Below, in pieces: positions 34,473 to 45,320 of a DNA stretch of 64,000 bases. The stretch is from Mermis nigrescens (taxonomy: Eukaryota > Nematoda > Enoplea > Mermithida > Mermithidae), in NCBI GenBank assembly GCA_036768485.1, contig JAVLUZ010000339.1, positions 124,001 to 188,000 on the forward strand, written 5' to 3'. Each line of letters starts with the position of its first letter. Positions within the stretch are counted from its first letter, which is position 1. Below the pieces are notes generated by a model. The model saw only the letters and a program-made list of their open reading frames with translations, was not told the DNA's origin and did no database searches. The translations under genes were made by a program, and so were the position numbers.

Positions 34473-35456
34473 TCATCGTATATACCCATTGCTAAGCGTC
34501 GCCTACGCTTGTCGTTTTTCTAGTCTTAGCTATGCGTCATATACGCCGCCCATTTGTTTGCATGCTAGTCCTATTAATCAGGTGTATCATAAGCCATTTA
34601 TAATAATTTGCATAATAAAGTATTTCAAAAATGAAATAGAACTTTTGTTACTATTTAAAAATAATAAAATAAAACATGCTTATCTTTGGCATTTATTTAG
34701 ACAAAGCTTTTTCACTTACGGAACTTTCGCTACGGTTCAAAAAAATATGGAAAGTGCTTGTTTGCCCTTTCTTTGTATTTACTTAGACAATGATTTTTAT
34801 GTATACTTTCTCGATTCTTCAGATAGGTCCAATATTTTACCACCATGCGCAAGTCTGGTACATCTTTTGCGCCGTTTTAATCAATAAAAGTAGCTATTTC
34901 CAATCAATAAAAACCGCTTTTTTGAATTGCTAACATATAGAACACGTGTGAAACCAAAAGTCTGGAATGCGAAAAAATGTATTTATGGGCCTTCCTTATA
35001 AGTTTGCATCCAGGGATCGGAAAATTGCGAGATAAACAAAAAAACAAAAGTGGAACCCCGGGACGACTAAGTTGAGGATAATTTTGATGTTGGTCTTTCG
35101 GGTTCTAGAAGTCCGAACAAGCATGTTGCAGCTCAAAATATCGGGTGGGGGATTAGTCGGTCACATTTCGTCAAGAGTGGTGAATCACCTTTTCTTATTT
35201 TAGGTCGAAATGGTTTAAATTTTAAAAAATGGATTAAATATTTTAATGCAAGTTTTTGCCTGAAAGTCGGTGGATGAAAAGATCTCATTTTTTGGGGCAG
35301 GGGGTAGGGGGCGACTGAACGTGGATGGAGAATCTCACAAGCGCTCTTTGTTATATGTTCTGGTCCGACCCATACATGTAACAGGGGAAGGGGATTCTTT
35401 ACCTAATGTAGGTCGTCCTCCCATCCTCCTAGAGTCAGAAATTTGTGTCCCTCCTC

Positions 35457-35872
35457 AAGTGTTTTTTTGTATTTGGCAAAGATTTTTCCCGATGTACAAA
35501 GACTTTTCGGGACCGTCTTTGTACATGTACACAGATTTTTGGTAAGACACAAACTGTTAAAAGGTGTCAAATTCCATGAAATTTTCGGCGCTTCGCACCG
35601 AAATGAGTAATTGTCTATCCTACATATCTTTATAATGGCTGGATTTGCATTTAAAAGAAAAATGTAGACAATTTTTAGTGATTTTTGGCGTCAGAAACCC
35701 AGAAATCAGCTAAAATACACTACCAAAAGTCGAAAAAATCCTGTTTTACCACACTAAAATCGCTACCACAATATCCTGTTATAGTGCACGAAAATTTGCA
35801 TGCACGAAATGTACAAAGACTTTTGGGCACCATCTTTGTACATGTATAAATGGACCTTGTACATAAAAACTG
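35457..35872 (-). mobile_element. hAT-like element, family F (GTACAAAG-rich), first of a head-to-head pair
   Basis: 416 bp flanked by CCCTCCTC (35449-35456) and CCCTCCAC (35873-35880), 7 of 8. The interior has CTTTGTACATGTAC palindromes, a GGCGCTTCGCACCG motif and ACACTAAAATCGCTAC. It is inverted relative to the copy at 49729-50126. Confidence 0.82.
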
Positions 35873-35881
35873 CCCTCCACC

Positions 35882-36317
35882 CAGTGTTTTTTTGTACAAG
35901 GTCCGTTTGTACATGTAAATAGATGGTCCCTAAAAGTCTTTGTACATTTTGTACACAGAAATTTTGGGGTACTATAATATGGTACAGTAGCGATTTTAGT
36001 GTGGCAAAAACAGTTGTTCGACCTTTAGTAGTGTATTTTAGCTAATTTCTGGGTTTCTGAGGGAAAAATCACTAATAATTGTCTCAAAACGGCGTCAAAA
36101 AATTTGAAATTTTTTCTTTAAAAATGTAATTTCTGACATTATAAAGATACATAGAACACACAATTACTCATTTCGGCACGAAGCGCCGGAACGTTTTGCG
36201 AACTTTAAATTTTTTTTGCAGTTTTTGTCTTCCCAAAAATCTTTGTACATGTACAAAGACTGTCCCTAAAAGGCTTTGAACATCGGTAAAAATCTTTGCC
36301 GAATACAAAAAACACTG
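35882..36317 (+). mobile_element. hAT-like element, family F, second of a head-to-head pair
   Basis: 436 bp from CAGTGTTTTTTTGTAC to ACAAAAAACACTG, flanked by CCTCCACC (35874-35881) and CCTCCTCC (36318-36325), 7 of 8. It is inverted relative to its neighbour nine bases away and inserted in the same CCCTCC target. Confidence 0.83.
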
Positions 36318-36667
36318 CCTCCTCCCATTTTTTGGCAAAAACTTTCGATTTTTTTTGCACAAACTTGCATTTTTTGCCATTTCTGGGTACTTTTTTGCAA
36401 TTTTTGCCAGAAATTTGTAGGTCATAACCCTCTCCTAAAATTGGCAGACAACTCCTACCCAAAATTGTGAGTTGTTACATGTGTGACCGACCAGACATGC
36501 ACATGGGAGAGGGTCTAGACTCAAGACTTAACCCCCAGAATGGGGACCAAAAATGGACGGGAATTCAATTTTTTCAATGTGTTTCAAATTGACCAGATGA
36601 AGCTTAGGATTAACATAGTTTTTACGATTTTTAGCTATTCAAAGCCGTTCTGTCTTGAATTCGACAT

Positions 36668-37086
36668 CATAGGTGTACAAGGTCAGGGTCGGCAGGGGGT
36701 GAAATCCCAAAATTCCAAAAGAGTCAATTTAGTGTTCACGATTTCTTTTTGCTGTTTTAACGATCAAAATTATCAAAAAAGCCTAAAAACGTTTTTTCGT
36801 GGTAATATCGCTTTTTAAAAGCATTTTTAGTCCATTTTGACGGCATTATATCTTTTTTGACTGCGAAAAATGCAAACATTTATCAATTTTGGGCGCTTTT
36901 TGAGTAAAAAGTACTTAAAAGTACTAATCTGGAGCGAAGCACCGGGAAAATTTTGACGTTTGTACTGCTTTTGATATCAAAAATGATGCAAAAAAACGTT
37001 CCATCAGCTCGAAATCGCCCGTCAGTGCCTGTCCGGCTAACCCTTCAAGGGGGAGAATACCCCCTCATCCCCTATGTGCATGTATG
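36668..37086. mobile_element. hAT-like MITE, family A, copy 3
   Basis: 419 bp from CATAGGTGTACAAGGTC to TATGTGCATGTATG, flanked by TTCGACAT on both sides (36660-36667, 37087-37094), an exact 8-bp duplication. Confidence 0.9.
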
Positions 37087-39329
37087 TTCGACATACGATA
37101 CGCATTTTCAGACAGACTGTCATACGATACGCTTTTAAAGTTCTTTATTACTAAGGAAAACCAGTTTTAACTACTTATTTAGATATCAGACTTCGCATTC
37201 ATACTTTCTTTTCGTATTAAAATCGTTTTGAACGTCTATCAATCTATACATTGCGGCCAAAATTTGATTTACGTTCGCAATTTGGTATAGAAATTAGGCG
37301 GCAGTTTAGAGCGGCTGGTTGTTATTCGAAACGGAAGCGCGACTATTTTTGATAGACCGGAATTTTTTCACTCCTCAGTTTACTAAATTACTGCATTTGC
37401 CAGCCATTCGAACCAATCACAAAGCATATATTTGCACATACGGCACGAGTTTAGCGAAATTAATCCGCTTCTGTATTTCTACAGTACTATAAACGCTATA
37501 TTTTCGTACTATCGTACCAAATATAACTTGCATTCGTTCGCACAGCGTGCCCATGGCGTGGAAAAAATAACAAGCGATTTAACGATTTTTTTATACGACC
37601 GCGCATAATATGGCCCTTGTGGATCGATTGATAATTTTACCATACGAAGCGCACTCGAAATGAGAACAGCTTCCACATTTTGGGAAGCATTTTTTCTCTT
37701 GGGGCAATTTTAATTTCAAGCTTTGACTCAGTGTAAAGGTTCTGATTCTTGAAGCAAGAGCCGTAATTTTTGTTCATAAGAGGAAAAATGTTTTTTAAAT
37801 CTGAAAAAAGTTGAAAATGGTCAAGGAAATATATACGTAAAAACGAAAATTTGGGACATTAGTTGTTTTTTAGTTGAAAAAACTAGTGATTTATTGAATG
37901 ATTACATCGACCTGGGGCTTATTTTTAAATGTATGTTCGTGGTTCCAGTGCTTTCTCTGAGTAATTTACTATCTGGATTATAAAAAATCACCATTTTATT
38001 ATGTAAAGGATATCGTAGGTACGAAATTTTCCTATTTTTTGACAATTTGCCGCATCGGCTCATAAAATAGTTACATGCCCAGAAGTTTGTTGCATAGCCG
38101 GCGGCCACCTTGTTTTTTACGATGCACGCAGTACAATAAATAGCTCGTCCATTATTTTTTCAGTCAGGGGAATAAATAACGCACAGATGTTTCCTAATAG
38201 AATTGTCAGATAACTATTACTCCTTAGCAAATACTCGGCGCATTCCTTAGGGACCAGATAGATTAAATCGAAAATAATTTGTAAATCTCGCGTCCTTGAG
38301 TCTAATTGATTTTTTGCAACAATTTTTTACCTTGTGATATATAATATGTGCTTTGGTGTTCATGCATGCATTTAAAACCCATCTCGGATCCTGTAATGCT
38401 AGATTAAATTCGATTACAGATTCTTTATTATACACTTCAAATCTTCGGATAATGAAAAATATTAGAAAAACGTGTAAAACGACATGCTGATATTTTTGCG
38501 TAACATTTTATTTGGGTAAACACTTTTTGATTTTTTATTTACAATTTGTTATTCTTGTTATGAATACTGAAATGCATTTTACCTAAAAAGTGAAGTACCT
38601 AGTGACAATATTGTTATCAAGTCCATTGCATATAATTTAAAAAAAGACAATCGATTGTCGTTTACTAGATTTATTCTTAAGCGCGAGTTAACAAATGAAG
38701 CAATTTGTGTAAACATGGAAATATTGTACGCATACATGTAAGAGGGGGATCGGGGGATCCCCCACCCAAAGCCCCCCAAAACTAGGAAATTTTTGACCCT
38801 CCCGATTTTGAGAACAATCGGATTTTTCGGCAGTTTTTAGACGTTTTTGGCTGTGATTTTTGCCTGTACTCGAGATTTGCCCAAGCGAGGGGAGGGGGAC
38901 CACACATGGACGTGGAGATTTAGACCCTCCCCCGAGGATGTCAAAATACCACCGCAGATTACAATATTCCCCCACAATCGAATTTTCAGCCTGTTTTTTG
39001 CGACTTTTGCTAGTTTTTTCCATCCTGACTCCCCATAATTATGTTGTTGTCCTTGTATAAGTCGATAAGAGAAATTGGCTTTTAAATCTCGGCAACTTCG
39101 TTGGGATAGTTCGTAGAAACAACATTTTTTCTACGTTTTTCAGCACGCTCTATCCATTGAGATTATAAAATTCATGGAAAATGCTTAACATCCGAAACTT
39201 GGAAGATTTACTGATAATGACATACCATTTTTCTATCTTTCCGTGCATTACCCACCAAATTTTTTTTATAAGGGTGATAACCAGATGTGTTCTTGGATGG
39301 CTGACCCACCCCCCCTTCACACAGAATTG

Positions 39330-39700
39330 CAACTGACCCCCGCAAACTGGCTGCGACCCCTTCTTCCCTCAGAACTATCGAGTTTTTGTAAAAGTTGATA
39401 AAAGTTGTAAAAAGTGTGCCATTTTACGCGTTTTTTGTCCATTTTTGGCTCAAAAATCTCAAATTTTTGGCGCTTCGCGCCATATATACATTTTTTGATT
39501 ATATTTTGTTCAATTTACTCGATTTTTTCAAATTTTTCCGAAATTTTTACTCACGTTTTTATGTTTTAGAAAGAACGAGCATTGTCTGAAACATCAAAAA
39601 CTGTTATTGACGTGTACTCATCGTTTTTTAGCCCAAACAAGGCACTTTTTAAAAAATTTCTGGGCCTGACCCCCCCCCTAGAATTCCCATCCTGTACATG
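39330..39700 (+). repeat. Interspersed repeat family I
   Basis: Shares GGCTCAAAAATCTCA, CATTTTTTGATTATATTTTG and TTTTAGAAAGAACGAGCATT with 13030-13230, 14440-14600 and the inner part of 6770-7150. It contains the GC palindrome at 39470. Ends not resolved. Confidence 0.55.
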
Positions 39701-40568
39701 TATGGTAATGACTACCGCTCCCTAAAATACGGCCCTGATGCGGATGCATATATAATTGGATTAGGTGCAGCGTTCTTCTTATTCTGCGATAATTCATATT
39801 GAAGCATATATCTGAATAAAAAATCAACCAAGTCTGCTTATGCCAGATTTAACTAATTTTGCACCCTAGCCGATTTTTTTTCACGAAAACATTTTTCCTG
39901 ACTGCTGAATTCGTTCCTAAACAAACTTGCAAGTTCAAATTTTTTGTGAATATTAAATCAACAAAGTGCATGGGCGGCGCATATCTTTTTGAATTTTCGT
40001 GTGTTTTTTGTGCCAATCGTTTTTTAAACGAGGACAGCACTATCATCATTCATCTTATTTTATGGCACATTTACGAATGAGTTATTATTGTATTTAGAAA
40101 CTGGATTCTTTCGTAACTTATTGTTAAGCCTCGTCAATTATCTTATCCTGCCGCCTTAACTTTCTCCTAATGTGAATTTACTTTTATCTAAATGGCACAC
40201 CCGTGCACATCAATTAGAGTATGAGGATTTTGCAATTTTAGCACAAAATCAATTAAGACGCTCTCAAAATAAATTTCATTGCGTATTTCAACATGATTCA
40301 TAACGCATTTCACAACATCTTTTAAGGTTATCGATTTATTTTTCGTTCACCAATTTTTTTATTTTTCGCTTTAAATGTTAACCATTTCGTTTATCAACCA
40401 GACATTTAAATATGCACAAAGATCTTTGTGCCATGGTTCAGCACACACTTTCTGACCGTATGTTGTCTAATTTCTTTCAATTTTTTTAAATAACTCTTAA
40501 AACCATACAACCAGATAGAAACAGTACATCAGAGACGCCGAAATGTGGCATTTTTTAATGTGTAGACA

Positions 40569-41312
40569 CACTGTTTTTTTTTTGTACGAGACAAAGATTT
40601 TGAGGCTCGTACAAAGATTTTCGGAGCCATCTTTGTACAATGTACAAAGACTTTTTGGGGCAAAGTAATAGTAATTTTAACGTTTTTTTGAGTATTTTTT
40701 AGCAAAATTTCTAAAAATTTTCGGCGCTTCGCGCCGAGTATCATAATTACATTCTATTCAGCTCCAGGCGCGGGCATTAAACACTCCAAAATCTATCTGT
40801 AAGCATCTTTGTACAGATTGAAGCATCTTTTACATCTATTTCCACTGTTTTATAAAGATTTTATGCAGAAAAAAGAACTATTAAACAACTGTGCACTGTT
40901 TTCTGCCGTTTGAAGATAAAATGGACTCTTTTATCTTTGCGTTGCATTAAATTCATTAGCAAATTGGTGTCTATTATGAGATTCAGTCAGCACATTGCAA
41001 CCGCTTATTATTTATAATTGTGTAGCACAAGTCATTTTAACTTGCTGAGTCGAATTTTATGTTTAATTTCAACCTAAGTCTCATGAAAATTTTGGCGTTT
41101 CGGGCCGAACTAATGTAACCAGCTGAATTTAGGACAAAGTTACACCTTTTGCGAAGCGTGCGGGTCACGGATAACAATCTAGTAGTATGTAAAAATGTGT
41201 ACATATAATTGCATATCTATACGGTATATGTACAAAAAAATTTTCGCTCGTACAAAGACTTTTCCGGGGATCTTTGTACATGTACAAAGAGGCTCGTACA
41301 AAAAAAACAGTG
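40569..41312. mobile_element. hAT-like element, family F relative, 744 bp
   Basis: Inverted ends CACTGTTTTTTTT and AAAAAAAACAGTG, flanked by TGTAGACA on both sides (40561-40568, 41313-41320), an exact 8-bp duplication. Subterminal CTCGTACAAAGA motifs appear at both ends. It is inserted in a family I repeat. Confidence 0.88.
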
Positions 41313-41529
41313 TGTAGACATCGTTTTTGAGCCCAAAAAGCGCTTTAGATGAACTTTTTGCGCCCCTTATAAATCAAACGCCTATATTTTGGGGGTTTGA
41401 AAAGTGCCTGCCGAAAATTTTATGTCAAAGGCAAACATACGCTCTTCGACGCTTCTCATTACGCTCAACCTTTAGAGTAAAAAATCACGAAAAAAACTTA
41501 TTTGCAAGTCCGTACATGTCTGTTTACAT

Positions 41530-41782
41530 CATACATGTAACAGGGAGGGATCGGGGGAGATCCCCCACCGAAAGTCGATCGTCCCTTCATTCCTACATAG
41601 TCAGAAAAGTTTTGACCCCCCATTTTTAGGCGAAAACTTGCGCTGTTTTGGCCACTTTAAGGTTTTTTCACCATTTTCGGGCTAAATTTGGAGGTCATTC
41701 ACCACCCCTTCCCTCGCTTAAAAATGACCGGGAATCCCCCCTAAGCGCCACCCCATCCAAATTTCGAGCCTTCACTTGTTTG
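41530..41782. mobile_element. Family B MITE 61 bp upstream of exon 3
   Basis: 253 bp starting CATACATGTAACAGGG and ending CTTCACTTGTTTG, flanked by GTTTACAT (41522-41529) and GTTTACAC (41783-41790), 7 of 8. The inverted ends match at about 10 of 14 positions. Confidence 0.7.
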
Positions 41783-41843
41783 GTTTACACCCTGCCTGAT
41801 TTTTTCATTTATTTATATAAACGAAGTTCTGAATCGATTGTAG

Positions 41844-42107
41844 AAGAAAAGCGTCAGTTGTACGACCTATACGGCGAAGACGGTTTGCAGAACAAGTCGC
41901 CGGCGTCGTACGCGAATCGCTCGGATTTCGCGTCGTCGATGCCCGATCCGTTCGCGTTCCACTTTCGGTCGCCGTTCGACGTGTTCCGCGATTTTTTCGG
42001 CGCCGCCGACGCATTTTTTGACGACGACGCGCCGACGTTCGCGTCGTCGCGCTCCGCCGCGTTCGATCCGTTCGACGATTTTTTCAATATCAACTCCGTA
42101 TTTTCGA
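41844..42107 (+). CDS. DNAJB6: DNAJB6-like, exon 3 (end of J domain and F/D-rich linker)
   Basis: Acceptor GATTGTAG at 41843; the first two bases complete Lys61. It starts EKRQLYDLYGEDGL (helix IV end, KEKRQLYD being the usual motif) and continues into an aromatic and acidic linker with FRSPFDVFRDFFG, DAFFDDD and FDPFDDFF blocks. This matches the G/F-type linker of DNAJB6, although Gly is scarce. The donor GTGATT at 42108 leaves phase 1, the only phase that fits exon 4. A competing GTATTT at 42098 gives phase 0 and would break the frame. Third codon positions are far richer in G/C than elsewhere in the window, so mirror open frames appear on the other strand. Confidence 0.88.
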
Positions 42108-43521
42108 GTGATTCTATATTTTTTTCGCAATTGCTTCTTTAATGTGCTTATTTTTATCTATAAAAGCTGCAAAACGTTTAGTTAAGGGTTTAATTCGGTT
42201 ATTAACCTTCAGGCTAACGAGAATGTGTAAAAAGATGCGTTTTTGAGCATGCATGCTTTTCGTTTTCAGTGGATAACGACCGTACATAATTTAGAGGGTT
42301 TCTGCGACAAATGAGTGTGTCCAGGGGGTCGGGGTTTACACCCCCAGAAATATATGCCCCAAAAATCGATAAATAATTCTCCAGAATTGAATTTTTGGCA
42401 CGTTTTTTCGGAATTTTCGCCGGTTTTACACCACCGGACCTCCAGAATTTGGCTGCTGTCCAATTTCAGCCACTCTTGGCAAAATGTTTTAACGCAGCCG
42501 GAGTTCTTGATATTCTAGAAACCGTGGAAAATATCCAGGATTGAACATTTTTAACGATACCTAAAAATTGCCAATTTTTGCGGTCTCGCGTCAAAGTGAA
42601 ATTTTTGACTATATTTTGTTTATTTTATTTAATTTTTATCCGAGTTTTTATTGTTATCGTACAGGAAGACAGAAGTTAGTCAAAAGCGACATAAAATGCT
42701 GTTTTAGACGCGAAGCGAAGTCATCGTTTTTCACCTCGAGCGCTTGAGAAAAATTTTTGGTTCCATCCGCCATAATTCCTCTGCTATGCAGCATCTATGC
42801 TAGCGACTAGATTAATTTGACTTATGGGCTTAAGTGCCGAATTTTCGATAGGAATTCTGGAGGGGATTGAAGCCTAACATTTTTTTCTGAAGTGCCCATT
42901 TTCGGGCTCACAAAGTACGTAAAAGCCTCAGAAAGACCCTAATTCGGCGCTGCATCATAAAACATTGAAAAATCGAGTAAATCGAACGAAACCAGTCAAA
43001 AAATGAGCATATAGCGGCAAGCGCCGGAAATTTGACACTTTGAGCCAAAAAATCACTGAAAATGCTTGAACCATTATTTTTTCTGCGATTTTTTTGGAAA
43101 GTCTAAAATTCTAAGGGGCGGTAAAGAATCTCTCCCAAGATCTTATACGGAACTGAAGAAGTGGCTAGGTTCTCGCGAAAGACGATTTGTTTTCGTCAAA
43201 AATTTAAGGAGAGCCGAAAACAAGATGAGACGTACGCGAAATTGTCCAGTTTGAATGAAGTCCCCGTGAAATGCTTTTTGTGTTACACGTTGTAACATAC
43301 AGTAACGACTTAAAATTTTGTTTGAAGGCTAGTCGGATATTTTTCAGTAGGGTCAAGTGAGCGACCCTAAATATTTTGTCTAAAATGGCAAAAATTCACA
43401 AAGCGACCGAAAAGTGTAAAATTTACTCAAGATTAGGGCATCGATCCGCCATCTCTCTTCTTAATGTATGATTCGAAGGTCCTGCGTGCGCGTGTTGAAG
43501 AATTTGGATACGATTCACTAA

Positions 43522-44154
43522 AGCCTGATTTATACTTCACGCGAACCGCGCCGCAAAGGGGTTTTGCGGCCACAGTATACCCAAAAATTAGTCGACCCTG
43601 CGCGAATATTCTGCGGCAAAATCCGCTTGCCGCGCCGCGTTGTGCATTTATACTTCACGCGGTGAGCTCGCCGCGTGGACAAAAAAACCAGCGACAAGGT
43701 GGCGCCTCACCGCCCCTTCGCAGCCGCTTCGCGCAATGCGTTTATACTTCTTGCGAACTGCCGCAGAATATTGCGTAAATCGATACCTCATTAAAATTCA
43801 AAATGATTCGACGTCGACACTCGGCTCGAAACCTCATTAGCATTCGCAAGAGCAATGGGCTTTGTGACTTTTGCGGCGCGGCGAAAAAATGGCCGAAAAA
43901 GCTAAAAATAACAATTTTGACTCCTTGCGGCGCGGCAGAAGTATAAATTGGAAAGCGGCGAAAAAATCTAGACTTTTGCGAATCAGTCGGCGGCGCGGCG
44001 GCCGCGTGAAGTATAAATCAAATTGCGGCGGCGAATAATTCGCCGGCTGCCGCGCCGCAGCCCGAAGTATAAATGGGTTTGCGCGAAATTTCTGCGGCAG
44101 CCGTTGCGGCAATTTCTCGCCACTTCGCTCGCCGCGTGAAGTATAAATCAGGCT
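43522..44154. mobile_element. Harbinger-like non-autonomous element, copy 2
   Basis: 633 bp flanked by TAA (43519-43521, 44155-44157) with inverted ends AGCCTGATTTATACTTCACG and CGTGAAGTATAAATCAGGCT. End-like motifs (TTATACTTC, GAAGTATAAAT) recur about eight times inside, between CG-rich blocks such as CCGCGCCGC. Open frames over it are composition artefacts. Confidence 0.88.
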
Positions 44155-44650
44155 TAAGTTGGCTTATTAGACTTTACGGTTCTGCTCGTAACGGCCCAAA
44201 ATTTGGGCGAATAACTATTAATTTTTCGGGGTACAAATGACCTCTCTGTTTTTAATTATAAACTGCTAAAAACTTATAAGCGCAAATAAATTTTAATTTA
44301 AATAATAAATTAATAAAAATAATAATTTCAATAATAAATTCAAATAAATTTTCGGACGTTGGGGGCAAGTCTGTTTGGTGGAGAGTCCTGTCCATGCAAA
44401 CGTACATTACAACTCAAAATTAAGGTAGGAGGGCGGTCAACAATTTTTTGTGAGAGCGGTTGAATGGCTTCAAGTTCTGGCCGAAAATGGCAAAACCTCC
44501 TACGCATGGCCAACAAATTAATTTTTTGTCAAAAAAATCGAGAGAGGGGTCAAAAATTTCTTACTTTGGGCGACCAAATTTGAGTAAATAAATGTCCCTA
44601 TCTCTCCCTGCTACATGTATGTCCCCGTACCCAATGTTTTACGTATGTAC

Positions 44651-45036
44651 CGTAGGGAGAGGGATTAAATCCCAAAAAAAAATTTAACGTTTACGATTTT
44701 TTTGCTGTTTTAATGATCAGAATGGTCAAAGTAGCCTATAAAACGTTTTTTCGTGCTAATAAAGCATTTTTAGTCCATGTTGACTGCATTATTTTACTTT
44801 CAACACTAAAAGATGCAAAAATTTTTCAATTTTTTTGAGTAAAAAGTATTAAGAAGTACTAATCTGGCGCGAAGCGCCAGAAAAATTTTAACGTTTTTGC
44901 TGCTTTTGACCTCAAAAATGATGCAAAAAACGTTCCATCAGCTCAAAATCGTTAGACAATACCTGTCCGGCTGACCCTTCAGGGGAATGGGGTGGGGGTA
45001 ATACCCCTCACCCTCCCCTCCATATGTGCATGTATG
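44651..45036. mobile_element. hAT-like MITE, family A, copy 4
   Basis: 386 bp, left end CGTAGGGAGAGGG, right end GTGCATGTATG, flanked by GTATGTAC on both sides (44643-44650, 45037-45044). The interior carries GGCGCGAAGCGCC. Confidence 0.87.
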
Positions 45037-45168
45037 GTATGTACCTAAAGTTTCTCGAATTTTATGCAAGACGTGCTTGAACGAATTTGTTCTGCGTAAT
45101 CCGACAATTTATTCACTTTCATAATTCTTATATTCACTTGAATAAGTCCTAATTTTTTGTTTTATCAG

Positions 45169-45292
45169 AACTTTCCGGATTTCCTAACGGTCTTGGACCG
45201 ACGTTTCATCGAAGTCACGTGACATTCGGAACGCCAAATCAATCGATAGGTCGGAATTCGTCTTCATCCTCATCTCAGCACAAGAATCCGCC
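45169..45292 (+). CDS. DNAJB6: DNAJB6-like, exon 4 (Ser-rich segment, possible alternative end)
   Basis: Acceptor TTTATCAG at 45168. With A from exon 3 it makes Lys149 and then reads LSGFPNGLGPTFHRSHVTFG and TPNQSIGRN, a run of six Ser (179-184), then QHKNP. The spliced form ends after CC at donor GTAATA (45293), phase 2, matching exon 5. If not spliced, the same frame meets TAA at 45294-45296, inside the donor itself. Two AATAAA hexamers follow at 45307 and 45315. The donor is weak (C at -1), so both outcomes are plausible. Confidence 0.82.
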
Positions 45293-45293
45293 G

Positions 45294-45320
45294 TAATATT
45301 TTCGATAATAAAATAATAAA
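45294..45320 (+). terminator. DNAJB6: In-frame TAA inside the exon 4 donor plus two AATAAA signals
   Basis: TAA at 45294-45296 overlaps donor GTAATA. AATAAA occurs at 45307-45312 and 45315-45320. If used, the product would be 190 residues and lack the C-terminal module. Confidence 0.5.

Larger units (their letters stand above)
33876..41843 (+). other. DNAJB6: DNAJB6-like intron 2
   Basis: 8.0-kb GT..AG intron (GTAAGT to GATTGTAG). It contains a strong hairpin at 34438, a head-to-head hAT-like pair at 35457-36317, MITEs at 36668, 40569 and 41530, and further diverged repeats at about 38700-39060 and 39330-39700. The stretch 37087-38700 looks single-copy and holds no recognised gene. Confidence 0.65.
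42108..45168 (+). other. DNAJB6: DNAJB6-like intron 3
   Basis: 3.1-kb intron (GTGATT to TTTATCAG). It holds a family C-like repeat at about 42300-42470, GC-palindrome-bearing repeats at about 42600-43060, a Harbinger-like element at 43522 and a family A MITE ending 132 bp before exon 4. Confidence 0.6.

Noticed and set aside
34489..34887. 132-codon open frame on the plus strand in DNAJB6-like intron 2
   Set aside because: AT-biased codons, no recognised domain, and it sits wholly within an intron of a well-supported gene. Length is within chance for this base composition.
41805..42130. Arg-rich minus-strand frames opposite DNAJB6-like exon 3
   Set aside because: Mirror frames produced by the G/C-ending codons of the real exon.
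43464..43840. Overlapping open frames of 66-104 codons near 43.5 kb, and a 91-codon frame on the other strand
   Set aside because: All lie mainly in the CG-dense Harbinger-like element and are explained by its repeated motifs.
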